Shown: piece after piece, positions 37,301 to 45,877 of the stretch | Position numbering within the stretch: the stretch's first letter is position 1 | Layout: each line of letters opens with the position of its first letter | Origin: Ramlibacter albus | GTDB taxonomy: Bacteria; Pseudomonadota; Gammaproteobacteria; Burkholderiales; Burkholderiaceae_C | Length of the DNA stretch: 64,000 nucleotides | Direction: 5' to 3' | NCBI RefSeq assembly: GCF_014297445.1 | Contig: NZ_JACORU010000003.1 | Span: 248,001 to 312,000, forward strand | Made by a program: the position numbers and the translations under genes | Notes under the pieces: model-generated | Databases searched by the model: none | Told to the model about the DNA's origin: nothing | The model's input: the letters and a program-made list of their open reading frames with translations, nothing else

Positions 37301-40218
37301 GTGTGCGAGGTGGGATGCAGCTTCACTTCTTCCGGCGGGCCCTCGGCGACGAGCAGGCCGCCGCCGTCGCCGCCTTCGGGGCCGAGGTCGATCAGCCAGT
37401 CGGAAGCGCGGATCACGTCGAGGTTGTGCTCGATGATGACGAGCGAGTTGCCGTTTTCGAGCAGCTTGCGCAGGGCGCGCATCAGCTTGGCGATGTCGTC
37501 GAAGTGCAGGCCGGTGGTCGGTTCGTCGAAGAGGAACAGCGTGCCCTTGGTGGCCGTGGCCTGGCGCAAGCTGCTCGCCGAGCGCGCCGCTTCCGCGAGG
37601 AAGCCCGCGAGCTTCAGGCGCTGCGACTCGCCGCCGGAGAGCGTAGGCACGGGCTGGCCGAGCTTCACGTATTCGAGGCCGACGTCCACGATGGGTTGCA
37701 GCGCGCGGATCACGTCGCGGTCGTTGGCGAACAGCGCCGCGGCTTCGCTGACGGTGAGGTCCAGCACGTCGGCCACGTTCAGCACGCGCTGGTGCTCGTG
37801 CGAGCCGCGTTCGATGACGACTTCGAGGATCTCGGGGCGATAGCGCTTGCCGTCGCAGTCCGGGCAGCGCAGGTACACGTCGGAGAGGAACTGCATCTCG
37901 ACGTGTTCGAAGCCGGAGCCACCGCAGGTGGGGCAGCGGCCGTCGCCGGAGTTGAAGGAAAACTTCGCGGCCGTGTAGCCGCGCTGCTTCGCCAGCGGTG
38001 TGGTCGCGAAGATCTCGCGGATCGAGTCCCACGCGCCCACGTAGCTCACGGGATTGGACCGCGCCGTCTTGCCGATGGGCGACTGGTCGACGAACACCAC
38101 GTCGGAGAGATGGTCCGCGCCGAGCAGACGGTCGTGCGCACCCGGGGATTCGGTCGCGCGGCCGAAGTGGCGAAACAGCGCGGGCGCCAGCACGTCCTGC
38201 ACCAGCGACGACTTGCCCGAACCCGACACCCCCGTCACGCACACCATGCGCTGCAGCGGGAACTCGATACTGAGCCCGCGCAGGTTGTGCTCGCGCGCGC
38301 CTTCCAGCACGAGGCGCGGCGTGGCCTCCGTCACCGCGCGCTTGAAGCCCATGCCCACGTGCTTGCGCGCGCCGAGGTAAGCGCCGGTCAGCGTGTCCGC
38401 ATGGCGCAGCTGGTCGATCGTGCCGTCGAACACGATCTCGCCGCCCTTCTCGCCCGGGCCCGGGCCCATGTCGAGGATGCGATCGGCGGCCATCATCACG
38501 GCGGGGTCGTGCTCCACCACCACCAGCGTGTTGCCCGCATCGCGCAGGCGCTGCATGGCCTGCGTGATGCGGTTCATGTCGCGCGGGTGCAGGCCGATGC
38601 TCGGCTCGTCGAGGACGAACAGCGTGTTGACGAGCGATGTGCCCAGCGCGGTGGTGAGGTTGATGCGCTGCACTTCGCCGCCGGAGAGCGTGCGGCTCTG
38701 CCGGTCCAGCGTGAGGTAGCCGATGCCCACGTCCACCAGGTACTTCAGGCGCGTGTTGATTTCCTCGAACAGCAGCTTCAGCGCCTGCAGCTCACCCTCG
38801 CCCGCATGCGACTCCGTCTCCGGCTCCACGCGGTCGAAGAAGCGCCGCAGCCGGTCGATGGGCATGAGCATCAGGTCGTGCAGCGACAGCCCGGGCAACG
38901 CCTCGAGCTGCTCGCGCGACCACTTCACGCCCACCGGCATGAAGCGCTGCGAAGGCTCCAGCACCGCGTCCGCGTCTTCCTTGCTCCCGAGCCGCCACAG
39001 CAGGCTCTCGGTCTTCAGGCGCGCGCCGCCGCAGGTTTCGCACGGCGTGTAGCTGCGGTACTTGGACAGCAGCACGCGGATGTGCATCTTGTACGCCTTG
39101 GTCTCGAGGTAGCCGAAGAAGCGCTTGATGCCGTACCACTGGCGGTTCCAGTTGCCCTCCTTGTAGTCGGGCGTGCCGTGGATCACCCACTGCTTCTGTT
39201 CGGCCGTGAGCTTGTACCAGGGCGTGTCGCGCGGGATGCCGGCCTGCTCCGCGCGCTTCATCAGGTCGTCCTGCTGCTCGGCCCACGCGGGTGTCTGGAA
39301 CACCTTCACAGCCCCCGCGCGCAGCGTGAGCTTGTCGTTGGGGATGACGAGGTTGTAGTCGACGCCGATCACGCGGCCGAAGCCGCGGCACGCTTCGCAC
39401 GCACCCACGGGCGAGTTGAACGAGAACATCGACGGCACCGGGTCGCCGTAGCGGATGTCGCTCTCGGGGCAGTGCAGGCCGGTGGAGAATTTCCACACGT
39501 CCTTCTGCTCGTCGTCGCCCGCGTACACGGACATGCGCCCGCTGCCGCGCTTGAGCGCCACCTCGATCGCTTCGATCGCGCGCGCCTTCTCGGTGTTGTG
39601 CAAACGGAAGCGGTCGGCCACGACATCCAGCACCTTGCGCGGGCCGGTGGGCGTGGCCACTTCGCGCTCCGCCTGCACGCGCGTGAAGCCGCTCGCAGCG
39701 AGCCACTGCTCCACCTCTTCAGCGCTCGTGCCCCCGGGCAGTTCCACCGGGAAGGTCACGACAAGGCGCGGGTCGCCCGCCTGCGTGCGCGCCATCAGCT
39801 CCGCGTAGATCGTCTCCGGCGTGTCGTGCCGCACCTGCAGCGCCGTCTCGCGGTCGAACAGCTGCGCCGCGCGCGCGAACAGCAGCTTCAGGTGGTCGTT
39901 GAGTTCCGTCATCGTGCCCACCGTCGAACGCGACGAGCGCACGGGGTTCGTCTGGTCGATGGCGATGGCGGGCGGTACGCCCTCGACGTGGTCGACCGCG
40001 GGCTTGTCCATGCGGTCGAGGAACTGGCGCGCGTACGCGGAGAACGTCTCCACATAGCGCCGCTGCCCTTCGGCGAACAGCGTGTCGAAGACCAGGCTCG
40101 ACTTGCCCGAACCGCTGGGACCCGTCACCACGGTGAGTTCACCGGTGCGCAGGTCGAGGTCGAGGTTCTTGAGGTTGTGCTGGCGGGCGCCGCGGATGCG
40201 GATCAGTCCCTGGGTCAT
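34396..40218 (-). CDS. Double UvrA-like excinuclease ATPase (four ABC modules in one chain)
   Basis: At 1940 residues this is about twice the usual UvrA. Residues 1 to about 990 and 1000 to 1940 are each a complete UvrA. Walker A motifs occur near residues 33 (GPSGSGKSS), 663, 1034 and 1620 (GVSGSGKS); signatures [16 protein letters not shown] and LSGGEAQR twice; Walker B with [36 protein letters not shown] and [12 protein letters not shown]. Zinc modules (CPTC/CPDC, CPVC/CPDC, CPQC/CEAC) are intact, except that the first in copy 1 has HCPES in place of a Cys pair. UvrA dimerises, so a covalent dimer is plausible. The frame is uninterrupted. It differs from the normal uvrA, which probably lies elsewhere. 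Confidence 0.93.
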   Translation of the reverse strand: MTQGLIRIRGARQHNLKNLDLDLRTGELTVVTGPSGSGKSSLVFDTLFAEGQRRYVETFSAYARQFLDRMDKPAVDHVEGVPPAIAIDQTNPVRSSRSTVGTMTELNDHLKLLFARAAQLFDRETALQVRHDTPETIYAELMARTQAGDPRLVVTFPVELPGGTSAEEVEQWLAASGFTRVQAEREVATPTGPRKVLDVVADRFRLHNTEKARAIEAIEVALKRGSGRMSVYAGDDEQKDVWKFSTGLHCPESDIRYGDPVPSMFSFNSPVGACEACRGFGRVIGVDYNLVIPNDKLTLRAGAVKVFQTPAWAEQQDDLMKRAEQAGIPRDTPWYKLTAEQKQWVIHGTPDYKEGNWNRQWYGIKRFFGYLETKAYKMHIRVLLSKYRSYTPCETCGGARLKTESLLWRLGSKEDADAVLEPSQRFMPVGVKWSREQLEALPGLSLHDLMLMPIDRLRRFFDRVEPETESHAGEGELQALKLLFEEINTRLKYLVDVGIGYLTLDRQSRTLSGGEVQRINLTTALGTSLVNTLFVLDEPSIGLHPRDMNRITQAMQRLRDAGNTLVVVEHDPAVMMAADRILDMGPGPGEKGGEIVFDGTIDQLRHADTLTGAYLGARKHVGMGFKRAVTEATPRLVLEGAREHNLRGLSIEFPLQRMVCVTGVSGSGKSSLVQDVLAPALFRHFGRATESPGAHDRLLGADHLSDVVFVDQSPIGKTARSNPVSYVGAWDSIREIFATTPLAKQRGYTAAKFSFNSGDGRCPTCGGSGFEHVEMQFLSDVYLRCPDCDGKRYRPEILEVVIERGSHEHQRVLNVADVLDLTVSEAAALFANDRDVIRALQPIVDVGLEYVKLGQPVPTLSGGESQRLKLAGFLAEAARSASSLRQATATKGTLFLFDEPTTGLHFDDIAKLMRALRKLLENGNSLVIIEHNLDVIRASDWLIDLGPEGGDGGGLLVAEGPPEEVKLHPTSHTAKALREYDLALGTHVAEEHRNWGQIPISRPQAIEIVNAREHNLKSMSVDIPHNKFSVITGVSGSGKSTLAFDILFNEGQRRYLESLNAYARSIVQPAGRPEVDAVYGIPPTVAIEQRLSRGGRKSTVGTTTEVWHFLRLLYVKLGVQHCVNDGAEVRPQTPDSIVAQLMKRYRGQHIGLLAPLVVNRKGVYTELADWARPRGYTHLRVDGNFLPTTGFPRIDRFKEHTIELPVCDLDITPANEGLLREKLAVALEHGKGVLHVLAPLTGLREVFHTGKHDGVGKIEVFSTLRACPVCATSYPELDPRLFSYNSKHGWCPDCVGTGVKLTRDQRKAFDDTLVAADGEKGREQTFAEPEVEDLTDEVCPTCNGTRLNLQARAVKFDKTGISDIASLSVRDVRKWVESLQLEGVLSTREQEIARDLIPEIRSRLEFLEEVGLNYLTLDRGAPTLSGGEAQRIRLAAQLGSNLQGVCYVLDEPTIGLHARDNQILLDALHKLGGKGNTLVVVEHDEDTIRRADHIIDIGPSAGKRGGTVVAQGTVAEVTHNADSLTGRYLLHAMRHPVQPRRPVDPAQALGIPVVETPVPAAKGKKPRSLLAQIASGLEQQAEALPSATHFLELRGAHLHNLRDVDVDIPLRRLVVVTGVSGSGKSTLARDVLLHNVQAAVQQRSTKAGRDADDKGKRPKWSGCKSVDGYQTVDRVLEVDQTPIGKTPRSCPATYIGFWDTIRKLFADTLEARARGYGPSRFSFNTGEGRCPQCEGQGVRTIGMSFLPDVKVPCEACRGARFNPETLAVTWRGKNIGDVLRMEVDEAVEFFAAMPNISHPLQLLRDVGLGYLTLGQPSPTLSGGEAQRIKLVTELSKVRDDITRRGQKAPHTLYVLDEPTVGLHMADVEKLVRVLHRLVDGGHSVVVIEHDLDVIAEADWIVDLGPEGGAEGGKVVAAATPEDVMAKGTHTGLALAPVLAR
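37219..37239. repeat. Short inverted repeat inside the UvrA linker
   Basis: AATTGG and CCAATT flank nine bases, within a G+C-rich gene, exactly where the two UvrA halves join (about residues 993-1000, NWGQIPIS). The phrase GGGGTCAGATTCC on the coding strand resembles short dispersed repeats I recall from betaproteobacterial genomes. No second copy was found in this window. It may mark the recombination or insertion point; that is inference. Confidence 0.45.
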
Positions 40219-40370
40219 GCAGTGGGTCCTTCCCGAACAAGGCCAAACATTCTAGGGACCGCGCAGTGCCAGCTTCTGTCATGTGGGTTTCCACAACGTA
40301 GAAGCCACATGGACGCGGAATTTTTCGCTCCTAGAGTTAGCTGGCTGACAGTTTGCTGAAGGAGACAAGG

Positions 40371-41492
40371 ATGAAGACGCGTTGGGAAAGAGGCAGCTGG
40401 AAGAAAACGGCACTGGCTTTCGCGCTGGTATGCGCGGGCGCGCAGGCCCAGGTCATGGTCGGCCAGACGGCGGGGTTCACCGGCCCCGTCGCGGCCGGCG
40501 TCAAGGAGACGACGGAGGGGGCGCGGCTGTGGTTCGACGCCGTCAACGCGAAGGGCGGCATCGCGGGGCAGCCCGTCGAGCTGGTCTCGCTCGACGACAA
40601 ATTCGACCCGAAGCTCGCGGCCGAGAACGCGAAGCAGCTGGTGGAGCAGCGCAACGTGGTCGCGCTGTTCCTCACCCGAGGCACGCCGCACACGCAGGCC
40701 GTGCTTCCGCTGCTCGAAGCGCACAAGGTGCCGCTGGTGGCGCCGTCCACCGGCGCGATGGTGCTGCACGAACCCGTGCCGAAGTACGTGTTCAACGTGC
40801 GCGCCACCTACCAGCGCGAAGCCGAGAAGGCCGTGGAGCACCTGCACACGCTGGGCATGCGGCGCATCGCCGTCGTGCACGCGGACGATTCGTTCGGTGC
40901 CGACGCGCTCGCCGGGGCGAACAAGGGCTTTGCCAAGACACGCATGGGCGCCGCCGCGGTGGTGAAGGCGGACCGCGAGAAGCCCGACTACGCGAAGATC
41001 GTCCCGGTGCTCACCGCGGCGCAGGCGCAAGCGGTGTTGTGGATCGGCTCGGCGAAAGTGGTCGCGCAAGGCGTGAAGGCGCTGCGCGGCGCGAAGTCGG
41101 CGGCGCACGTGGTCACGCTGTCGAACAACGCCTCCTCCGGCTTCATCAAGGAGCTGGGCGAGCACTCGCGCGGCGTGATCGTGACGCAGGTGTTCCCCAA
41201 CGAGCGCTCGATCGCCTACCCGATGGTCAAGGAGGCGATGGAGCTCGCGAAGGCCAAGGGCGTGGAACTCTCGCCCGCGATGCTGGAAGGCTACGCAGCC
41301 GCCAAGGTGCTCGTGGAAGGCCTCAAGCGCGCCGGCAAGAACCCCACGCGCGAGAAGCTGCAGGCGGCGCTGGAAGGCATGAAGCGGTTCGACCTGGGCG
41401 GCCTCGAAGTGACGTACGGCCCGGCGGACCACACGGGCCTGGACTTCGCGGACCTGTCCATCGTGGACCTCGAAGGACGCTTCGTGCGGTGA
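40371..41492 (+). CDS. Branched-chain amino-acid ABC transporter substrate-binding protein
   Basis: A 373-residue periplasmic binding protein (Leu/Ile/Val-binding family, Peripla_BP_6). A signal peptide (TALAFALVCAGAQA) precedes GQTAGFTGPVAAGVKETTEG, the usual start of the mature domain; LVAPSTGAM and VVHADDSFGADAL are typical. No permease or ATPase genes are adjacent, so it is an orphan receptor or serves a distant transporter. GAAGGAGACAAGG gives a strong ribosome site. The upstream gap (40219-40370) contains CATGTGG...CCACATG and TGTGG-GTTT-CCACA inverted repeats of unknown role. Confidence 0.9.
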   Translation: MKTRWERGSWKKTALAFALVCAGAQAQVMVGQTAGFTGPVAAGVKETTEGARLWFDAVNAKGGIAGQPVELVSLDDKFDPKLAAENAKQLVEQRNVVALFLTRGTPHTQAVLPLLEAHKVPLVAPSTGAMVLHEPVPKYVFNVRATYQREAEKAVEHLHTLGMRRIAVVHADDSFGADALAGANKGFAKTRMGAAAVVKADREKPDYAKIVPVLTAAQAQAVLWIGSAKVVAQGVKALRGAKSAAHVVTLSNNASSGFIKELGEHSRGVIVTQVFPNERSIAYPMVKEAMELAKAKGVELSPAMLEGYAAAKVLVEGLKRAGKNPTREKLQAALEGMKRFDLGGLEVTYGPADHTGLDFADLSIVDLEGRFVR

Positions 41493-41500
41493 GGCCCGCC

Positions 41501-41746
41501 ATGGACATCATCGAGCTGCGCCAGTTATGCCTGGGCGTGCTGCACGACTGCAGCGGCCCGGCCACCGAACAGCTGCGGCGGCGCCTGCAATGCGCAAGCA
41601 CCCCGCAGGAGATCTGGATGGCCCGCTGCGACATGTTCCAGCTGGTCGCCAGCCAGCACTGCCAGTCGCAGGCCGCCACGCGCATCAACTCGCTGCTGCC
41701 CGCGTTCTCCGGGTGGCTGCCCGAGCGGCTGCTCGCGGTGGTGTGA
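41501..41746 (+). CDS. Small protein of unknown function
   Basis: An 81-residue protein with no signal peptide, containing CLGVLHDCSGPATEQLRRRL and ARCDMFQLVASQHCQSQAA. The predicted structure is helical with four cysteines and no known domain. It follows the binding-protein gene by eight bases; an in-frame GTG at 41489 would overlap that stop (GTGA) and is an alternative start. A strong terminator comes right after it, so it is the last gene of the transcript. Confidence 0.6.
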   Translation: MDIIELRQLCLGVLHDCSGPATEQLRRRLQCASTPQEIWMARCDMFQLVASQHCQSQAATRINSLLPAFSGWLPERLLAVV

Positions 41747-41753
41747 AGAAAAG

Positions 41754-41778
41754 AAAGGGCCCGCGATGCGGGCCCTTT
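41754..41778. terminator. Bidirectional intrinsic terminator
   Basis: AAAGGGCCCGC and GCGGGCCCTTT form an 11-bp perfect stem with a three-base loop. It lies between the convergent small gene (plus) and the 45-residue membrane protein gene (minus). On the minus strand it is followed by CTTTTCTTC, a usable T-run; on the plus strand by CCACG, which is weaker. Confidence 0.85.
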
Positions 41779-41795
41779 CCACGAAAAGAAGCGGT

Positions 41796-41933
41796 TTACT
41801 TCTTCGCCGGCTCGGTGTGCGTCGTTTCCGTGCCGTGCTTCTCGCCACCCATGTCCACGCTGTCACCGCCCTTCATGATGACGAAGAGGGCGAGCGCGGC
41901 GAAGGCGACGAATCCGACTGCGATTTTCCACAT
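41796..41933 (-). CDS. 45-residue single-helix membrane protein, MHS transporter partner
   Basis: A 45-residue protein begins MWKIAVGFVAFAALALFVIM, one transmembrane helix, and ends with a hydrophilic tail rich in Gly, Thr, Glu and Lys (HGTETTHTEPAKK). AGGAG lies nine bases before the ATG, and the gene starts 20 bases after the stop of the symporter gene, just before the terminator. Small subunits of secondary transporters have this architecture, so a partner role is plausible but unproven. Confidence 0.7.
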   Translation of the reverse strand: MWKIAVGFVAFAALALFVIMKGGDSVDMGGEKHGTETTHTEPAKK

Positions 41934-41953
41934 GGCGCTTGTCTCCTTGGTTT

Positions 41954-43621
41954 TCAGTCACGGGCGTAGATGTCCACGTCCTTCGTCTCCTTGACGAAGA
42001 GCGTGCCGATCACGAACGTCGCCGCGGCGATGATGATCGGGTACCAGAGGCCGTTGTACATGTTACCGGTCTGCGCCACGATCGCGAAGGCCGTGGTGGG
42101 CAGCAGGCCGCCGAACCAGCCGTTGCCGATGTGGTAGGGCAGGCTCATGGACGTGTAGCGGATGCGGGTGGGGAACAGCTCGACCAGCATGGCGGCGATC
42201 GGGCCGTACACCATCGTGACCAGGATCACGAGGTAGGTGAGGATCAGCGTGACCATGAAGGTGTCGACCTTCTTCGGGTCGGCCTTGGTCGGGTAGCCGG
42301 CGGCCTTGAGCGCGTCGGCGACGGACTTCTTGAACTCGCCGTCCTTCTTCTTGGCTTCGTCGCCCGACAGGCCCTTGGAGCTGTAGCCGGTGATGACCGT
42401 CTCGCCGATCTTGATCGTGGCGGGCGTGCCGGCCGCGGCTTCGGCGTTCTCGTAGCTCACGGAGGCGCCGGCCAGCACCTGCTTGGCGATGTCGCACGAG
42501 GACGTGAACTTCACCGTGCCCGTGGGGTTGAACTGGAACGAGCACTCGCCCGGGTCGGCCGTCACGACCACCTTGTTCTTGGCCTGCGCGGCGGCGAGGT
42601 CGGGGTTGGCGGCCTTGGTCAGCGCGCCGAACACGGGGAAGTAGGTGATGGCGGCGAGCAGGCAGCCGGCCATGATGATGGGCTTGCGGCCGATCTTGTC
42701 CGACAGCGAACCGAACACGATGAAGAACGGCGTGCCGATCACGAGCGACAGCGCGACCAGGATGTTGGCGGTGGCTCCGTCGACCTTGAGCGCTTGCGTC
42801 AGGAAGAACAGCGCGTAGAACTGGCCCGAGTACCAGACCACGGCCTGGCCGGCGGTCAGGCCGACGAGCGCCAGGATCACGATCTTCAGGTTCTTCCACT
42901 GGCCGAAGGACTCGGTCAGCGGCGCCTTGGACGTCTTGCCCTCGGCCTTCATCTTCTGGAAGGCGGGCGATTCGTTCATCGACAGGCGGATCCACACCGA
43001 GATGGCGAGCAGCGCGATGGAGACGATGAACGGGATGCGCCAGCCCCAGTCGGCGAAGGCGGCTTCACCGATCGCGGTCCGCGTGCCCAGGATGACCATG
43101 AGCGAGAGGAACAGGCCCAGCGTCGCGGTGGTCTGGATCCACGCCGTGTACGCGCCGCGCTTGCCGTGCGGGGCATGCTCGGCAACATAGGTCGCCGCGC
43201 CGCCGTACTCGCCGCCGAGGGCCAGGCCCTGCAGCAGGCGCAGGCCGATCAGGATGATCGGGGCCGCGACGCCGATGCTGGCGTACGTGGGCAACACACC
43301 GACGATGAACGTCGACAGGCCCATGATGAGGATGGTGACCAGGAAGGTGTACTTGCGGCCGATCATGTCGCCCAGGCGGCCGAACACGATGGCGCCGAAC
43401 GGGCGCACGATGAAGCCGGCGGCAAAGGCCAGCAGCGCGAAGATGAACGCGGAGCCCGCGTCCAGCCCGCTGAAGAACTGCTTGGCGATGATCGCGGCGA
43501 GCGAGCCGTACAGGTAGAAGTCGTACCACTCGAACACGGTGCCCAGCGACGAGGCGAAGATGACCTTCTTCTCCTCTGCCGTCATCGGGCGGTTGGCCAC
43601 TGCGGCCGTTGCGGATGCCAT
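41954..43621 (-). CDS. MHS-family (ProP-like) proton symporter with extra loop
   Basis: A 555-residue MFS transporter of the metabolite:H+ symporter family: SSLGTVFEWYDFYLYGSLA at helix 1, RPFGAIVFGRLGDMIGRK in loop 2-3 and GLALGGEYGGAATYVAEHAP. Between helices of the C-terminal half it has an insert of about 115 residues (starting near NPDLAAAQAKNK) that is polar, contains two cysteines (GECSFQF and SSCDIAK), and is absent from ordinary ProP/KgtP proteins. Substrates of the family include carboxylates, betaine and alpha-ketoglutarate; here unknown. Confidence 0.92.
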   Translation of the reverse strand: MASATAAVANRPMTAEEKKVIFASSLGTVFEWYDFYLYGSLAAIIAKQFFSGLDAGSAFIFALLAFAAGFIVRPFGAIVFGRLGDMIGRKYTFLVTILIMGLSTFIVGVLPTYASIGVAAPIILIGLRLLQGLALGGEYGGAATYVAEHAPHGKRGAYTAWIQTTATLGLFLSLMVILGTRTAIGEAAFADWGWRIPFIVSIALLAISVWIRLSMNESPAFQKMKAEGKTSKAPLTESFGQWKNLKIVILALVGLTAGQAVVWYSGQFYALFFLTQALKVDGATANILVALSLVIGTPFFIVFGSLSDKIGRKPIIMAGCLLAAITYFPVFGALTKAANPDLAAAQAKNKVVVTADPGECSFQFNPTGTVKFTSSCDIAKQVLAGASVSYENAEAAAGTPATIKIGETVITGYSSKGLSGDEAKKKDGEFKKSVADALKAAGYPTKADPKKVDTFMVTLILTYLVILVTMVYGPIAAMLVELFPTRIRYTSMSLPYHIGNGWFGGLLPTTAFAIVAQTGNMYNGLWYPIIIAAATFVIGTLFVKETKDVDIYARD

Positions 43622-43747
43622 GGTCTTGTCTCCAGGTTGGTGTGCCCCGGGCTGGGGAACGTGGAGCGGATTCTTGGAGATGGCTCTGACCCTGCTCTGA
43701 CGCGAAACCAACGTTGTCTTGCGTCAAACTTTCGCTGCTCTTACCGA

Positions 43748-44527
43748 TTAGGGTGAAACCCTCGGGCGCGTTTTCAGCATGTGAAGCCAGCGCTGGGCCG
43801 GCGGGTCGTTGAGGTTCAGGCACGTCAGCGACGGGAGCTTCTGCGCGGCCTTGACGTGCTCGCAAAAGGCCTGCGTGCCATAGTCGGCCGGCGCTTCGAC
43901 GCGCGTGAGGTTGAACGCGGCCATGTCCTTGACGGGCAGCGCCCAGAAGCCCAGCACCACCGGCGACATCTCGTGGCCCATGCGCGCGATGCCGTCGCGC
44001 ACGCCGATGTGCGCATAGAAAGCGTCCTGCGCCGCGATGCGCTCGCGCATGTCGGCCATCCACTGGCGGTCGTGCGGGGAGACGGCGTTGCGGCCGAGCG
44101 ACTGCTCCCACTCCTTGAGCAGCTCGATGCGCAACAGCGTGGTCGGCTGGCGCGCGTCGCCGTGCCATGCAACGACGCTGTTCGGCTCGATCGTCTTGCG
44201 GGCCGCCGCCGCGAAGACGTAGTTGGCGCACGCGGAAAGGCACAGGTTGCGCACCACCACATCCATGCGCCGGTCGTGCAGCGCGCGGCCGATGCGCATG
44301 GACGACATGATCTCGCCGCCGCTGCTGTCGATGCGCAGCACCTTGAAGTGGCCGGTGGCGATGTAGTCGACCGCGCGGTCCGCGCCTTCGGGGTTGAGGT
44401 AGCCGGTGTAGGCGAGCGTGTCGCCCTGCGCCTCGATGGCGGGCGGCGTGCGCCAAACGGGCTGCGGCTCCTGCGCGAGGGCCGGCACCGCCAGTGCCGC
44501 GAGCAGCAGCACGGCGGCAGGGTTCAT
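43748..44527 (-). CDS. Periplasmic ClpP/crotonase-like protein
   Basis: A 259-residue protein with a signal peptide (AVLLLAALAVPALA-QE) and a ClpP-like fold resembling the COG3904 group: RIDSSGGEIMSSMRIGRAL, then LCLSACANYVFAAA, in which the Ser is at the nucleophile position, and VAWHGD downstream supplying a possible His. It may be a periplasmic serine protease, though the full catalytic set cannot be confirmed by eye. It ends the DsbA-like/DUF1289/ybaK/mvaB operon, overlapping the previous gene by four bases. Confidence 0.78.
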   Translation of the reverse strand: MNPAAVLLLAALAVPALAQEPQPVWRTPPAIEAQGDTLAYTGYLNPEGADRAVDYIATGHFKVLRIDSSGGEIMSSMRIGRALHDRRMDVVVRNLCLSACANYVFAAAARKTIEPNSVVAWHGDARQPTTLLRIELLKEWEQSLGRNAVSPHDRQWMADMRERIAAQDAFYAHIGVRDGIARMGHEMSPVVLGFWALPVKDMAAFNLTRVEAPADYGTQAFCEHVKAAQKLPSLTCLNLNDPPAQRWLHMLKTRPRVSP

Positions 44528-45159
44528 TTCTTCTCGGCGTTGCGTTGCTGGCCGGGGCGGTCGGCCGCGGCTTCCCACGCGCCAGACGTGAACCACGGAT
44601 CGCCGTCGAGGTAGGCACGCAGCATCGGCAACGCGTCGGCACCCCAGAACAACTTGTCGTCGACCGCGATGGTGGGCACGCCGAACAGGCCCCGGGCGAT
44701 GGCTTCATCCGTGTTGGCCTTGACTTCCGCCTTGACGGCTTCGTCGGCGGGGTCACGTCGCGGTTGCAACTGCTCCTTGAGTTTCGCCAGGCGCGCCGCG
44801 TCCGCCGCGTCTTCGCCGCCCTGCCACACGTGGCGGAAGATCGTTTCGCAGACGTAGCGGTTGGCACCGCAGGCCACGGCGAGGCGCAGCAAGGCGAGCG
44901 GATTGAAAGGATGCACCGCCGGCATCTGCATCGGGATCTTGGCCGCGTGTGCCGTCCACAGCACCTGGCGGTAGGTCCAGTCGCGCTTCGGCGCGATCTC
45001 GGCCGGGCCGAGCTGGCCGTGGTGCTTGAGGAAACCGGCGAAGAGCACCGGCTTGTAGTCGACCGCGTAGCTCAGGCCCTGCAGCGCCGCGGGCAGCTTC
45101 TCGAAAGCGAGGTACGCGTAAGGCGAAATGAAGTCCAGGTAGAACGTGAGTTGCTTCAT
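44524..45159 (-). CDS. 2-hydroxychromene-2-carboxylate isomerase family protein (DsbA fold)
   Basis: A 211-residue protein starting LTFYLDFISPYAYLAFEKLP, with GLFGVPTIAVDDKLFWGAD near the end; both are hallmarks of the DsbA-like kappa-GST/HCCA isomerase family. Ser rather than Cys occupies the active position (DFISPY), as in the isomerases. The characterised reaction is in naphthalene breakdown, but most members are glutathione-dependent enzymes of unknown substrate. No naphthalene genes are nearby. It overlaps DUF1289 by four bases. Confidence 0.87.
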   Translation of the reverse strand: MKQLTFYLDFISPYAYLAFEKLPAALQGLSYAVDYKPVLFAGFLKHHGQLGPAEIAPKRDWTYRQVLWTAHAAKIPMQMPAVHPFNPLALLRLAVACGANRYVCETIFRHVWQGGEDAADAARLAKLKEQLQPRRDPADEAVKAEVKANTDEAIARGLFGVPTIAVDDKLFWGADALPMLRAYLDGDPWFTSGAWEAAADRPGQQRNAEKK

Positions 45160-45383
45160 GCTCTCGCTCCTGCGATGCGCTGCGCGATCAACTGCCAGGT
45201 CGCGCGCTTGTCCGCATCGTCCAGCCGGCTCCACGCGGCGATCTCGTCCAATGTCCGAAAGCAACCTTCGCAGAAACCGCTGACCGCGTCCATGCGGCAC
45301 ACCGACATGCAGGGCGACGGCACCGGCTCGCCTTCGCGCACGGTGCGGCTGCGCGCGAGCACGAGCTTGGCGGCGGAATTCAC
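45156..45383 (-). CDS. DUF1289 small cysteine protein
   Basis: A 75-residue protein with SPCMSVCRMDAVSGFCEGCF, the four-Cys signature of DUF1289, followed by RTLDEIAAWSRLDDADKRA. The cysteines probably bind a metal or an Fe-S cluster; function is unknown, though the family is often encoded near oxidoreductases. It starts at GTG overlapping the ybaK-like stop (GTGA) and overlaps the next gene by four bases, so all are translated in series. Confidence 0.88.
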   Translation of the reverse strand: MNSAAKLVLARSRTVREGEPVPSPCMSVCRMDAVSGFCEGCFRTLDEIAAWSRLDDADKRATWQLIAQRIAGARA

Positions 45384-45877
45384 GAAGCCTGCACCACGTC
45401 CGCCACCGGCGCGCCGGTGAGGCGCTCCAGGTCCTGCGGTTTGAGCTTGAACACGCCGTGCGGGTGCCCCGCCGCGGCCCAGATCTCCTCGAACCGGAAC
45501 AGCTCGCGGTCGATCAGCGTGACCGGCGCCTGCGCATGCGCGATGGGCGACACGCCGCCGATGGAGAAACCCGTCTTGCTCTTCACGAACTCCGCGTCCG
45601 CGCGGCCGGTCTTGCCGACGATGGCGTCGACCTTCTTCTCGTCGACGCGGCGGTCGCCCGAGGTGATGACCAGCACCGCCGCGTCATCGGCCTTGCGCCG
45701 GAAGATGATGCTCTTGGCGATCTGGCCGACGTGGATGCCCAGCGCGTCGGCCGCCTGCTGCGCGGTACGCGCGGCGTCGTCCAGCATCAAGGGCGAGTGG
45801 GGATGGCCTTTGTCCTGCAGCGCCTTCGCGACGCGCTGCACGCCTTCCGGTAGTGCACTCAGCTCGGCTCCGCACAT
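45380..45877 (-). CDS. YbaK/ProX-type aminoacyl-tRNA deacylase
   Basis: A 165-residue protein of the YbaK/EbsC editing-domain family: AKSIIFRRKADDAAVLVITSG carries the conserved Lys, with GFSIGGVSPIAHA in the second half. Such free-standing domains hydrolyse mis-acylated tRNAs (Cys-tRNA-Pro or Ala-tRNA-Pro). Which one cannot be told. ATG at 45877 overlaps the mvaB stop by one base; a GTG just before it (45880) would also fit. Confidence 0.9.
   Translation of the reverse strand: MCGAELSALPEGVQRVAKALQDKGHPHSPLMLDDAARTAQQAADALGIHVGQIAKSIIFRRKADDAAVLVITSGDRRVDEKKVDAIVGKTGRADAEFVKSKTGFSIGGVSPIAHAQAPVTLIDRELFRFEEIWAAAGHPHGVFKLKPQDLERLTGAPVADVVQAS

Noticed and set aside
40342..40357. Sigma-54-like promoter TGGC-N7-TTGCT before the branched-chain binding-protein gene
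   Set aside because: The match is good, but initiation 12 bases downstream would begin after the AAGGAG ribosome site, leaving the message without it; likely chance.
43681..43747. CTCTGACCCTGCTCTGACG in front of the MHS symporter as a copy of the UvrA-linker repeat
   Set aside because: Only a few bases (TCTGACC) are shared and there is no inverted symmetry.
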